Assembly: GCA_902767195.1 (NCBI GenBank)
Contig: CACXGS010000379.1
Coordinates: 1-6,303, forward strand
Origin: an uncultured Lachnospiraceae bacterium
GTDB lineage: Bacteria; Bacillota_A; Clostridia; Lachnospirales; Lachnospiraceae
DNA length: 6,303 nucleotides
Direction of reading: 5' to 3'
Part shown: one piece after another, positions 1 through 4,868 of the stretch
Numbering within the stretch: the first letter of the stretch is position 1
How the letters are laid out: every line of letters starts with the position of its first letter
Position numbers and translations under genes: made by a program
The notes under the pieces: model-generated
Told to the model about the DNA's origin: nothing
Seen by the model: the letters and a program-made list of their open reading frames with translations, nothing else
Databases searched by the model: none

Positions 1-46
1 ACGGTTCATACCCGTGGTGTCGCTGGTTCGAATCCAGTTCCCGCTA
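1..46 (+). tRNA. tRNA-Met (CAT), elongator type, 5' part outside the window
   Basis: This is the 3' half of a tRNA gene starting inside the anticodon stem. The anticodon loop is TTCATAC (5-11), giving anticodon CAT at 7-9. The 3' anticodon strand CCGTG (12-16) pairs with the visible ACGG (1-4). A 5-nt variable loop (17-21) leads to a T arm with stem GCTGG/CCAGT (22-26/34-38) and loop TTCGAAT. The acceptor strand is TCCCGCT (39-45) with discriminator A46. CCA is not encoded. A CAT anticodon could mean initiator Met, elongator Met or Ile2 (lysidine-modified). The three G-C pairs of initiator tRNA (29-31/39-41) are absent, since 29-41 is C-G, so initiator is excluded. The ACGG-loop-CCGT anticodon arm matches what I remember of Bacillus/clostridial elongator tRNA-Met. 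Ile2 is not formally excluded without the 5' half. Confidence 0.9.
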
Positions 47-52
47 TTTACA

Positions 53-79
53 GGTCCGAGATATCGGGCCTTTCTTTTA
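53..79 (+). terminator. intrinsic terminator after tRNA-Met
   Basis: A 7-bp stem, GGTCCGA (53-59) with TCGGGCC (64-70), includes one T-G wobble and closes a GATA loop. It is followed by the T-rich tract TTTCTTTT (71-78). It sits 6 nt after the tRNA 3' end and ends about 43 nt before the tilS start, so it should terminate the tRNA transcript and partly insulate tilS. Confidence 0.8.
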
Positions 80-114
80 TATTACAGGTTTTTGTCCTTA
101 ACCTTTTTAGTATC

Positions 115-120
115 CGGAGA
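115..120 (+). promoter_or_regulatory. tilS ribosome binding site, unusually close to the start
   Basis: CGGAGA lies with only 2 nt between GGAG (116-119) and ATG 122. This is the best purine-rich element near any candidate tilS start, but the spacing is much shorter than the usual 5-9 nt and predicts weak initiation. No convincing promoter is visible between the tRNA terminator and this site. The operon may be served by readthrough or by a promoter I cannot recognise. Confidence 0.5.
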
Positions 121-121
121 G

Positions 122-1597
122 ATGTTCCATAAGATTAATCAATTCGCGGGAAAATATCATATGATCAAAGAGGGAGACAAGGTCCTGATCGGTCTCTCGG
201 GAGGGGCGGATTCGGTATGTCTGGCAAGGTATTTGCTGACAGTCAGAGACTCACTCTCTGTCAGGCTTCATGCCGTGCATGTGAATCACATGCTCAGGGG
301 AGAGGAGTCGGAAGAAGACCAGTCCTTTGTAGAAGCTTTTTGCAGGGAAAATGAGATTCCCCTGACGGTAGCAAAGGAAGATGTCATCCGCTATGCAGAG
401 AATCACAGGCTTTCTCTGGAAGAAGCGGGCAGAGAGATTCGTTATTATGAGTTCAACCGGATTGCGGACCGGATGGATTGTGACCGGATTGCTGTGGCCC
501 ACCACCGCGGGGATCAGGCGGAGACCATTCTTTTCCGGCTGATCCGCGGAACAGGAATCAGCGGACTGAAAGGGATGGAGCCGGTTAACGGCAGGCTGAT
601 CCGGCCTCTTCTATCCGTGGACCGGGAAGAAATCCTTAATATTCTCTCTGCTCTTTCTCAGGAATACAGGGAAGACAGCAGCAATGCCAGTACCGACTAC
701 CACAGGAATTGTATCCGGCACCTTATTCTTCCTGAAATGATCCGGATGAATGCCGGTGCCCAGGAACATATCGCGGGGCTTTCCGAGAGGGTTATGGAGC
801 TGGAAGAATACCTGGTGCCTGTTATACAGGCTTCCTATGAGAAATACACCGGGAAGACCTGGAAAGATTCCTGTCCTTCCGGGATTCTGGTCAGAGAAGA
901 GCTGTCGAAAGAGCCAGCTTTTATCCGGCGCGAGATTCTCAGGGAAGCAATGGGAGAGGCCGCCGGAAAGAAAAAGGATATCGGCCGGATTCATATCGAC
1001 TCCCTGGAGGAGCTTCTGTCCAATCGGGCAGGAAAACAGATTTTTCTTCCTTATCATATCAAAGCACTGCGAAAGCCCGAGGGTCTGGTCATTTACCGGG
1101 ACACAGGTTCCCGGCCCGGGGAGACAGATCCGGGAAAAGAGGCCCTGACGGAAGGGATTCCTCTTTCTCTGAGGGGGCAGCTGCCGGCAGTAGTGAAAAC
1201 TGCGGGACTGACGATCCGAATGGAAAGGATCGAAAAAAAGATGCTTCCTTTTATAAAAACAGAAGAGGGGCATTGTCGGGTGCTCCTTGATTATGATAAA
1301 ATCAATAAAGACCTCTGCATCCGAACCCGAAGGCCGGGGGATTATTTTATTATGGATTCCCTGGGCCACCACAAGCTTTTGAAGCGGTATTTCATTGATG
1401 AGAAAATACCGCAGATCCAAAGGGAGACAAGACTTCTTGTTGCATCGGATTCTCATGTGCTGTGGATGGAAGACGGCAGGGTCACTGAGAACGCAAAGAT
1501 AACCGGGACAACCAGATATGTTCTGCATATTGACATTAGGAAGGAGACTGAAAATGAACGAAAACATCAGCGTATTGATTCCGGAGGAGACCATTAA
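122..1597 (+). CDS. tilS: tRNA(Ile)-lysidine synthase TilS
   Basis: TilS uses ATP and lysine to convert C34 of tRNA-Ile(CAU) to lysidine in the cytoplasm, switching decoding from AUG to AUA and charging from Met to Ile. The chosen start gives 491 aa. It shows the N-type ATP-pyrophosphatase PP-loop SGGADS (residues 26-31), the TilS signature HVNHMLRG (53-60), AHHRGDQAET (126-135), the EDSSN...RNCIRH segment (about 184-200), and a C-terminal TilS domain with RTRRPGDYF (401-409) followed by KLLKRYFIDEKIP. The frame is open upstream to 14, but that ATG lies inside the tRNA. ATG 122 places the PP-loop serine at residue 26, as in other TilS proteins, and follows CGGAGA, though the spacing is tight. 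TTG 92 and ATG 161 are weaker alternatives. It leads the tilS-hpt-ftsH operon. In AHHRGDQ the usual acidic or Asn residue before the D is Gly. The last 14 or so residues are encoded inside hpt. Confidence 0.96.
   Translation: MFHKINQFAGKYHMIKEGDKVLIGLSGGADSVCLARYLLTVRDSLSVRLHAVHVNHMLRGEESEEDQSFVEAFCRENEIPLTVAKEDVIRYAENHRLSLEEAGREIRYYEFNRIADRMDCDRIAVAHHRGDQAETILFRLIRGTGISGLKGMEPVNGRLIRPLLSVDREEILNILSALSQEYREDSSNASTDYHRNCIRHLILPEMIRMNAGAQEHIAGLSERVMELEEYLVPVIQASYEKYTGKTWKDSCPSGILVREELSKEPAFIRREILREAMGEAAGKKKDIGRIHIDSLEELLSNRAGKQIFLPYHIKALRKPEGLVIYRDTGSRPGETDPGKEALTEGIPLSLRGQLPAVVKTAGLTIRMERIEKKMLPFIKTEEGHCRVLLDYDKINKDLCIRTRRPGDYFIMDSLGHHKLLKRYFIDEKIPQIQRETRLLVASDSHVLWMEDGRVTENAKITGTTRYVLHIDIRKETENERKHQRIDSGGDH
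1541..1546 (+). promoter_or_regulatory. hpt ribosome binding site inside tilS
   Basis: AAGGAG lies 7 nt before ATG 1554 and within the tilS reading frame. It decides the hpt start in favour of 1554 over the upstream in-frame ATG at 1518, which would add 12 non-conserved residues. Confidence 0.85.
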
Positions 1598-2081
1598 CAG
1601 GAAGATTGAGGAACTGGGAGCGCAGATCAGCCGCGACTATGAAGGGAAGGAAGTACATATTATCTGTATCCTCAAAGGAGGGGTGTTCTTCGCCTGTGAG
1701 CTGGCAAAAAGAATTACAGTGCCGGTATCGCTTGATTTCATGCAGGTATCCAGTTACGGTAACGAAACCAAGAGCTCAGGCATTGTCCGGATCATGAAGG
1801 ATCTGGATGACACCATAGAGAATAAAGACGTTCTTATAGCAGAGGATATTATTGATTCCGGTAAAACACTCCATTACCTTATTCCCGTACTGCAGCAGAG
1901 GAATCCGGCTTCCATAAAGCTCTGTGCACTGCTTAACAAGCCGGACAGAAGAGAAGTTGAAGTGAAGATTGATTATCTCGGTTTTGATATACCGGATGAA
2001 TTTGTGATCGGCTACGGTCTGGACTATGCCCAGAGATACAGAAACCTTCCTTATATTGGTGTGGTGAACGGTGTCGAGTAG
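1554..2081 (+). CDS. hpt: hypoxanthine-guanine phosphoribosyltransferase
   Basis: This purine-salvage enzyme transfers the phosphoribosyl group of PRPP to hypoxanthine or guanine, forming IMP or GMP with release of pyrophosphate; it is cytoplasmic. The 175-aa product has the usual bacterial length. Visible motifs are LKGG (40-43, pyrophosphate loop), SSYG (66-69, mobile loop), the PRPP-binding signature EDIIDSGKT (97-105), NKPDRR (128-133) with the purine-contacting Lys, and GFDIPDEFVIGYGLDYAQ (143-160) near the base and Mg sites. It ends in YRNLPYIGV, typical of the family. The frame opens at 1518, but ATG 1554 is preceded by AAGGAG with 7-nt spacing, and the family N-terminus starts there. 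It overlaps the end of tilS by 44 nt in another frame, so expression is probably translationally coupled. Gene order tilS-hpt-ftsH is conserved across Bacillota. Confidence 0.97.
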   Translation: MNENISVLIPEETINRKIEELGAQISRDYEGKEVHIICILKGGVFFACELAKRITVPVSLDFMQVSSYGNETKSSGIVRIMKDLDDTIENKDVLIAEDIIDSGKTLHYLIPVLQQRNPASIKLCALLNKPDRREVEVKIDYLGFDIPDEFVIGYGLDYAQRYRNLPYIGVVNGVE

Positions 2082-2135
2082 ATGGACCGGGTCCGATGGA
2101 AACTTAGAGATCACGCGGAAAGGAGCAGCATGTGA
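2082..2135 (+). CDS. possible 17-codon minicistron linking hpt and ftsH
   Basis: An ATG directly abuts the hpt stop codon (TAGATG, 2079-2084). It opens a 17-codon frame ([17 protein letters not shown]) whose final codons are ATG-TGA at 2130-2135. The TGA overlaps the GTG start of ftsH by two bases. The minicistron is in the same frame as hpt, so it is also what stop-codon readthrough of hpt would translate. It fills the whole 50-nt gap. There is no good ribosome binding site of its own, so translation would need reinitiation after hpt. The geometry is seen directly; that it is translated or couples ftsH to hpt is inference, and chance is a real alternative for so short a frame. Confidence 0.25.
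   Translation: MDRVRWKLRDHAERSSM
2120..2134 (+). promoter_or_regulatory. ftsH ribosome binding site and GTG start, overlapping an ATG-TGA
   Basis: AAGGAG (2120-2125) is 6 nt from GTG 2132, the only start that reads into ftsH here. It is also 4 nt from ATG 2130, which is followed at once by TGA (2133-2135). A ribosome choosing the ATG would stop after one codon, so the two starts compete. This can lower ftsH initiation or allow termination-reinitiation. Confidence 0.7.
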
Positions 2136-3961
2136 ATAGAAGCTTTAATATCGGAAGATTTTTGATTATTATGCTGGCTATGGCAGCGTTTTATCTGGCA
2201 TTCCGGTATGCTGCCGGGGAAATGCCGGCGACACTTGATTCTAAAGAATATACCTATCAGGATTTTGTGAAGGATGTGGATGCTTCCAAAGTCAGGGAGA
2301 TTGAAATCATCCAGAACTCCCAGGTGCCTACGGGTGCTGTGGTTGTCACCAGGAAGGATGAGAGCCGGGAGACCGTTTATGTAACCGACGTCAATCCGGT
2401 AATCCAAATGGCTGAAAGCAAAAATCTGCCCTGCATCGTGAGAGATGTTAAAGAGACGGGATCCATTCTGACAACAATTCTGCCCTGGGCCGGAGCCCTG
2501 TTTTTTGTCATTCTCCTGATGATCATGATGAACCGGTCTGCAGGAGGAGGAGCCAATTCCCGGATGATGAACTTCGGGAAGAGCAGGGCACAGATGAATG
2601 ATCCCCGTAAAAATAATATCACTTTCCGGGATGTGGCCGGACTCCAGGAGGAGAAAGAAGAACTGGAAGAAGTTGTGGACTTTTTGAAAGATCCGCGGAA
2701 GTATTCGGAAATGGGAGCCAGGATTCCCAAAGGAATCATCCTGGTAGGACCTCCGGGAACCGGAAAGACTTTGCTCGCCAAAGCTGTGGCGGGAGAATCC
2801 GGTGTTCCCTTCTTCAGTATCTCCGGTTCCGACTTTGTTGAAATGTTTGTAGGCGTAGGAGCCTCCCGTGTGAGAGATCTTTTCGAGCAGGCCAAGCATA
2901 ATGCACCCTGTATCGTCTTTATTGACGAGATTGATGCAGTGGCAAGACGAAGAGGAAGCGGACTGGGAGGAGGTCATGACGAGCGGGAACAGACCCTCAA
3001 CCAGCTGCTCGTGGAGATGGACGGATTCGATACCAACAGCGGGATTATTGTTATGGCTGCCACCAACCGGGTGGACATTCTGGATCCGGCAATCTTAAGA
3101 CCCGGAAGATTTGACCGCAAGGTCAGTGTGGGAAGCCCGGATGTGAAAGGAAGAGAAGAGATTCTCAAAGTTCATTCCAGAGGAAAGAAGCTTAGCGATG
3201 AGGTGGATCTCCATCAGATCGCCAGAACGACTCCCGGTTTTTCCGGAGCGGATCTGGAGAATCTGATGAACGAGGCAGCCATCGGAGCGGCGGGGGCCAA
3301 CAAACATTTCATTCAGATGGAGGATATCCGGAAAGCATTTATTAAGGTAGGAATCGGAACGGAGAAAAAGAGCAGACTGATTCCGGAGAAAGAACGGCGG
3401 ATTACTGCTTACCATGAATCAGGTCATGCCATTCTCTTCCATCTTCTGCCGGATGTGGGACCGGTCTACACAGTCTCCATCATCCCTACAGGGATCGGCG
3501 CAGCAGGATACACCATGCCTCTGCCGGAGAATGATAATGTGTTTGATACCCGTGGAAAAATGCTTCAGGAAATCAAGGCAACCATGGGAGGCCGCATCGC
3601 GGAGGAGCTGATTTTTGACGATATTACGACCGGTGCTTCTGCCGATATAAAACGTGTGACGGACATCGCCAGAAAAATGGTTGTAAAATACGGAATGTCT
3701 GAAGAGCTGGGCTTTCTCAACTATGAAGAAAGCAGCGACGAAGTATTCCTTGGACGTGACCTTGGCCATGCGAGGGCTTTCGGAGAGGAGATCGCCGGAA
3801 AGATTGACAGAGAAGTCAAGAAAATTGTCGACATCTGCTATGAAGATGCAAAGAAGATCCTTATTGAAAATATGGATGTCCTTCATAAATGTGCGGCGAT
3901 GCTTCTTGAGCAGGAGAGGATCAGCAGAGATGAATTTGAGGCACTTTTTACCTTATCTTAA
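2132..3961 (+). CDS. ftsH: ATP-dependent zinc metalloprotease FtsH
   Basis: FtsH is a membrane-anchored hexameric AAA+ protease that extracts and degrades misfolded membrane proteins and some regulators. The 609-aa product has TM helix 1 (about 8-28), an extracytoplasmic domain (about 30-110), TM helix 2 (about 112-133) and a Gly-rich linker. The AAA module follows: Walker A GPPGTGKT (206-213), pore motif FVG (239-241), Walker B VFIDEID (262-268) and second region of homology [19 protein letters not shown] (311-329). The M41 protease domain has HESGH (428-432) and third zinc ligand D505 in GASADI. The C-terminus stops soon after the peptidase domain, with no long tail. The start is GTG at 2132 with AAGGAG 6 nt upstream. 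It is the last gene of the tilS-hpt-ftsH operon, and the first clear terminator is 160 nt downstream. In [10 protein letters not shown] the common Asn of GASND is Ala; the catalytic and zinc residues are intact. Confidence 0.98.
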   Translation: MNRSFNIGRFLIIMLAMAAFYLAFRYAAGEMPATLDSKEYTYQDFVKDVDASKVREIEIIQNSQVPTGAVVVTRKDESRETVYVTDVNPVIQMAESKNLPCIVRDVKETGSILTTILPWAGALFFVILLMIMMNRSAGGGANSRMMNFGKSRAQMNDPRKNNITFRDVAGLQEEKEELEEVVDFLKDPRKYSEMGARIPKGIILVGPPGTGKTLLAKAVAGESGVPFFSISGSDFVEMFVGVGASRVRDLFEQAKHNAPCIVFIDEIDAVARRRGSGLGGGHDEREQTLNQLLVEMDGFDTNSGIIVMAATNRVDILDPAILRPGRFDRKVSVGSPDVKGREEILKVHSRGKKLSDEVDLHQIARTTPGFSGADLENLMNEAAIGAAGANKHFIQMEDIRKAFIKVGIGTEKKSRLIPEKERRITAYHESGHAILFHLLPDVGPVYTVSIIPTGIGAAGYTMPLPENDNVFDTRGKMLQEIKATMGGRIAEELIFDDITTGASADIKRVTDIARKMVVKYGMSEELGFLNYEESSDEVFLGRDLGHARAFGEEIAGKIDREVKKIVDICYEDAKKILIENMDVLHKCAAMLLEQERISRDEFEALFTLS

Positions 3962-4013
3962 GGTCTTTCGCCCCCCTTCTTTCTTGTCATAATGTATAAT
4001 TTTTCAAAATGAA

Positions 4014-4031
4014 GCATAATAAAGTTTATGC
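4014..4031. repeat. AT-rich inverted repeat
   Basis: GCATAA (4014-4019) and TTATGC (4026-4031) form a perfect 6-bp inverted repeat with a 6-nt spacer. It is too weak for a terminator and is followed by no T-tract. It could be a protein-binding dyad or chance. Confidence 0.4.
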
Positions 4032-4048
4032 ACACTTGCAGATTGTTC

Positions 4049-4057
4049 TGTGATAAT
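4049..4057 (+). promoter_or_regulatory. possible extended -10 promoter (small RNA candidate)
   Basis: TGTGATAAT fits an extended -10 (TGn plus GATAAT, 5 of 6 to consensus). The -35 region is poor: TTGCAG at 4036-4041 is only 10 nt away. A transcript starting near 4064 would run about 90 nt to the terminator at 4120-4160. This is a weak, speculative call. Confidence 0.25.
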
Positions 4058-4090
4058 ATAACTTTCGTAACCCCCCCAATACATTTTTAG

Positions 4091-4107
4091 TTGCTACCCA
4101 GTAGCAA
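4091..4107. repeat. perfect 7-bp hairpin before the shared terminator
   Basis: TTGCTAC (4091-4097) and GTAGCAA (4101-4107) form a perfect inverted repeat with a 3-nt CCA loop. No T-tract follows on either strand, so it is not an intrinsic terminator. It may stabilise the ftsH 3' UTR, form the first stem of a small RNA, or act as a DNA dyad. Confidence 0.6.
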
Positions 4108-4117
4108 AACCTTCTCC

Positions 4118-4163
4118 AAAAAACGAAGCAGCCCCTTGTGGAGCTGCTTCGTTTTATTTTTTT
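4118..4163. terminator. bidirectional intrinsic terminator (ftsH operon and SH3b gene)
   Basis: A 13-bp perfect stem (4120-4132 with 4143-4155) has a GC-rich upper part (CGAAGCAGC/GCTGCTTCG) and an A4/T4 base; two more C-G pairs (4134-4135/4140-4141) can form in the loop. On the plus strand it runs into a T-rich tract to 4163. On the minus strand the A-run 4118-4123 supplies six Ts. It lies between convergent genes and serves both; the minus-strand gene's stop codon lies inside the plus-strand T-tract. Confidence 0.93.
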
Positions 4164-4623
4164 ATAGATCATTGTGCTTTACGCGTTTGGTAGGTTCTCC
4201 CAGTCTGGTGATGTACTCTGCATTGACGAATCCTGTCAGCCCCTCGTATTCTCCGGAGGAGACAGTGACAAAGGCAAATCGATTACCATTATTGCCATCC
4301 GTAAACTCTGACACCTGAAGATGTGTCATGGGAGGGAGGTCGACAGTGCCGTTGTCATCTTCTGTATTAGGGGTCTGACGGAGAGTCAGGGAGTTGATTA
4401 CATCGGCCACATAAGTGACTGTTTCAGCTTCGGTTTCCGGTTCTGAAGCCGTCGTCGTAACTTCTGCTGCTTCTGTCGTGGGATCGGAAACATAGCTTGC
4501 AAGATGAATGGAAGCCTGTGCTTTTCTGCTGGGAAGAATAAAATAGAGCACACTGAAACCGGAAAAAACGATTCCGGTGATGAATATCGCGCAAAGCAGA
4601 GACACTGCGATTTTTTTCAGCAT
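4162..4623 (-). CDS. membrane-anchored or secreted SH3b-domain protein, function unknown
   Basis: The 153-aa product starts MLKKIAVSLL and has one long hydrophobic segment (about 5-30), either an uncleaved signal anchor or a signal peptide. A Thr/Glu-rich low-complexity linker follows (about 47-70), then a bacterial SH3-like region (about 70-139). The pattern SLTLRQTPN at its start and GLTGFVNAEYIT at its end match the usual NVRSGPS...GWV...YL layout of SH3b/SH3_3 domains. A short basic tail ends the protein. SH3b domains commonly bind cell-wall peptides, so an extracytoplasmic, wall-facing role is inferred. No catalytic domain is present and I do not recognise a named family. The ATG at 4623 has AGGAGG 7 nt upstream; the other ATG at 4630 abuts the ribosome binding site and is in another frame. 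It is monocistronic, convergent with ftsH and divergent from ileS. Confidence 0.85.
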   Translation of the reverse strand: MLKKIAVSLLCAIFITGIVFSGFSVLYFILPSRKAQASIHLASYVSDPTTEAAEVTTTASEPETEAETVTYVADVINSLTLRQTPNTEDDNGTVDLPPMTHLQVSEFTDGNNGNRFAFVTVSSGEYEGLTGFVNAEYITRLGEPTKRVKHNDL

Positions 4624-4630
4624 AAATCAT

Positions 4631-4636
4631 CCTCCT
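4631..4636 (-). promoter_or_regulatory. ribosome binding site of the SH3b gene
   Basis: On the minus strand AGGAGG is followed by 7 nt and ATG 4623. A second ATG (4630) directly touches the AGGAGG and opens a 68-aa frame, but zero spacing makes it unusable. Confidence 0.85.
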
Positions 4637-4641
4637 GTCCC

Positions 4642-4661
4642 GCCGGTTTATGGTTGCCGGC
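4642..4661 (-). promoter_or_regulatory. small GC hairpin in the 5' UTR of the SH3b gene
   Basis: GCCGG and CCGGC (4642-4646, 4657-4661) form a 5-bp all-GC inverted repeat with a 10-nt loop. It falls within the predicted 45-nt untranslated leader, about 5 nt upstream of the AGGAGG. It could affect message stability or ribosome access; it may be incidental. Confidence 0.4.
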
Positions 4662-4675
4662 TCTTTGTCGAGGTT

Positions 4676-4704
4676 ATTTTATCACAGGAAGACCATCTGG
4701 TCAA
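4676..4704 (-). promoter_or_regulatory. promoter of the SH3b gene
   Basis: Read on the minus strand: -35 TTGACC (4704-4699), 17-nt spacer, -10 TAAAAT (4681-4676). This is a good sigma-A type match (5/6 and 5/6) with optimal spacing. Transcription would start near 4669, leaving a leader of about 45 nt. Confidence 0.75.
4691..4702. promoter_or_regulatory. dyad overlapping the -35 of the SH3b promoter
   Basis: GACCA (4691-4695) and TGGTC (4698-4702) form a perfect 5-bp inverted repeat with a 2-nt centre. It covers most of the minus-strand -35 hexamer and could be an operator; no regulator gene is in the window. Confidence 0.35.
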
Positions 4705-4710
4705 AAGGAC

Positions 4711-4751
4711 TTTCCCGGAATCCGCCGATTTGCCGGTTGACAATTTCCCGG
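4711..4751. repeat. TTTCCCGG direct repeats around the ileS promoter
   Basis: TTTCCCGG occurs at 4711-4718 and 4744-4751, 33 bp apart, close to three helical turns. The first lies upstream of the ileS -35, the second between its -35 and -10. The first copy is part of the 9-bp palindrome TTCCCGGAA (4712-4720). The pair could be a repressor site; chance cannot be excluded for 8-mers. Confidence 0.35.
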
Positions 4752-4765
4752 TGCTGTTATATCAT
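4737..4765 (+). promoter_or_regulatory. promoter of ileS
   Basis: A perfect -35 TTGACA (4737-4742), a 17-nt spacer and -10 TATCAT (4760-4765, 5/6) make this the strongest promoter in the window. Transcription would start near 4772, about 97 nt before the ileS start, which is too short a leader for a full T-box. Confidence 0.85.
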
Positions 4766-4796
4766 AAGTGCTGTGTAAAAACAAGATGGAGACAGT

Positions 4797-4813
4797 AAGC
4801 AGGATTGCTTTTT
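4797..4813 (+). promoter_or_regulatory. small hairpin in the ileS leader
   Basis: AAGCA (4797-4801) pairs with TGCTT (4806-4810) around a GGAT loop and runs into TTT (4811-4813). The hairpin is weak alone, but it lies directly upstream of the leader terminator. AGGAT (4801-4805) can instead pair with ATCCT (4820-4824), within and just past the terminator's 5' arm. This is a possible alternative fold, not a demonstrated one. Confidence 0.35.
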
Positions 4814-4848
4814 GCATTCATCCTTCATGCTGGGATGGATGCTTTTTT
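4814..4848 (+). terminator. intrinsic terminator in the ileS leader (attenuator candidate)
   Basis: GCATTCATCC (4814-4823) pairs with GGATGGATGC (4833-4842), a 10-bp stem with one T-G wobble and a 9-nt loop, followed by six Ts (4843-4848). It lies between the ileS promoter and the ileS ribosome binding site, which begins only 7 nt after the T-run. That position suggests conditional termination, or a short RNA of about 77 nt with ileS made by readthrough. No T-box consensus (AGGGTGGNACCGCG type) is seen anywhere in 4640-4868. Confidence 0.75.
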
Positions 4849-4855
4849 ATATCAC

Positions 4856-4862
4856 AAGGAGG
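4856..4862 (+). promoter_or_regulatory. strong ileS ribosome binding site
   Basis: AAGGAGG, extended by T to eight bases matching the 16S 3' end, sits 6 nt before ATG 4869. It fixes the ileS start. Confidence 0.9.
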
Positions 4863-4868
4863 TCCCCT

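Larger units (their letters stand above)
3962..4119. other. non-coding stretch between ftsH and the shared terminator
   Basis: I see no gene here. The stretch holds two C-runs (six at 3971-3976, seven at 4071-4077), an isolated TATAAT (3995-4000) with no -35 partner, an AT-rich inverted repeat (4014-4031), an extended -10-like element (4049-4057) and a perfect small hairpin (4091-4107). It is either a long ftsH 3' UTR or the body of a short RNA ending at the terminator beginning at 4120. Confidence 0.6.

Noticed and set aside
14..121. Longer tilS starting at ATG 14
   Set aside because: That start lies within the mature tRNA and the frame crosses the tRNA terminator; the 36 extra residues have no TilS similarity.
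611..1594. 327-aa minus-strand open frame opposite tilS
   Set aside because: It is antisense to clearly conserved tilS coding sequence and shows no recognisable domain; such frames are frequent shadows of codon bias.
2084..2094. Palindrome GGACC-G-GGTCC after hpt as terminator or operator
   Set aside because: The 1-nt loop cannot fold as an RNA terminator, there is no T-tract, and it lies within an operon without a promoter; likely chance.
2111..2977. 288-aa minus-strand open frame opposite ftsH
   Set aside because: It lies opposite the FtsH transmembrane and Walker regions, is low-complexity Ser/His-rich, and has no domain.
3995..4000. Isolated TATAAT after ftsH as a promoter
   Set aside because: The -35 position is a C-run and the TG is not correctly placed for an extended -10.
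4091..4107. Hairpin as an integron attC-like or recombination site
   Set aside because: It has no flanking core sites of the RYYYAAC/GTTRRRY type in the right arrangement, and no integrase or cassette nearby.
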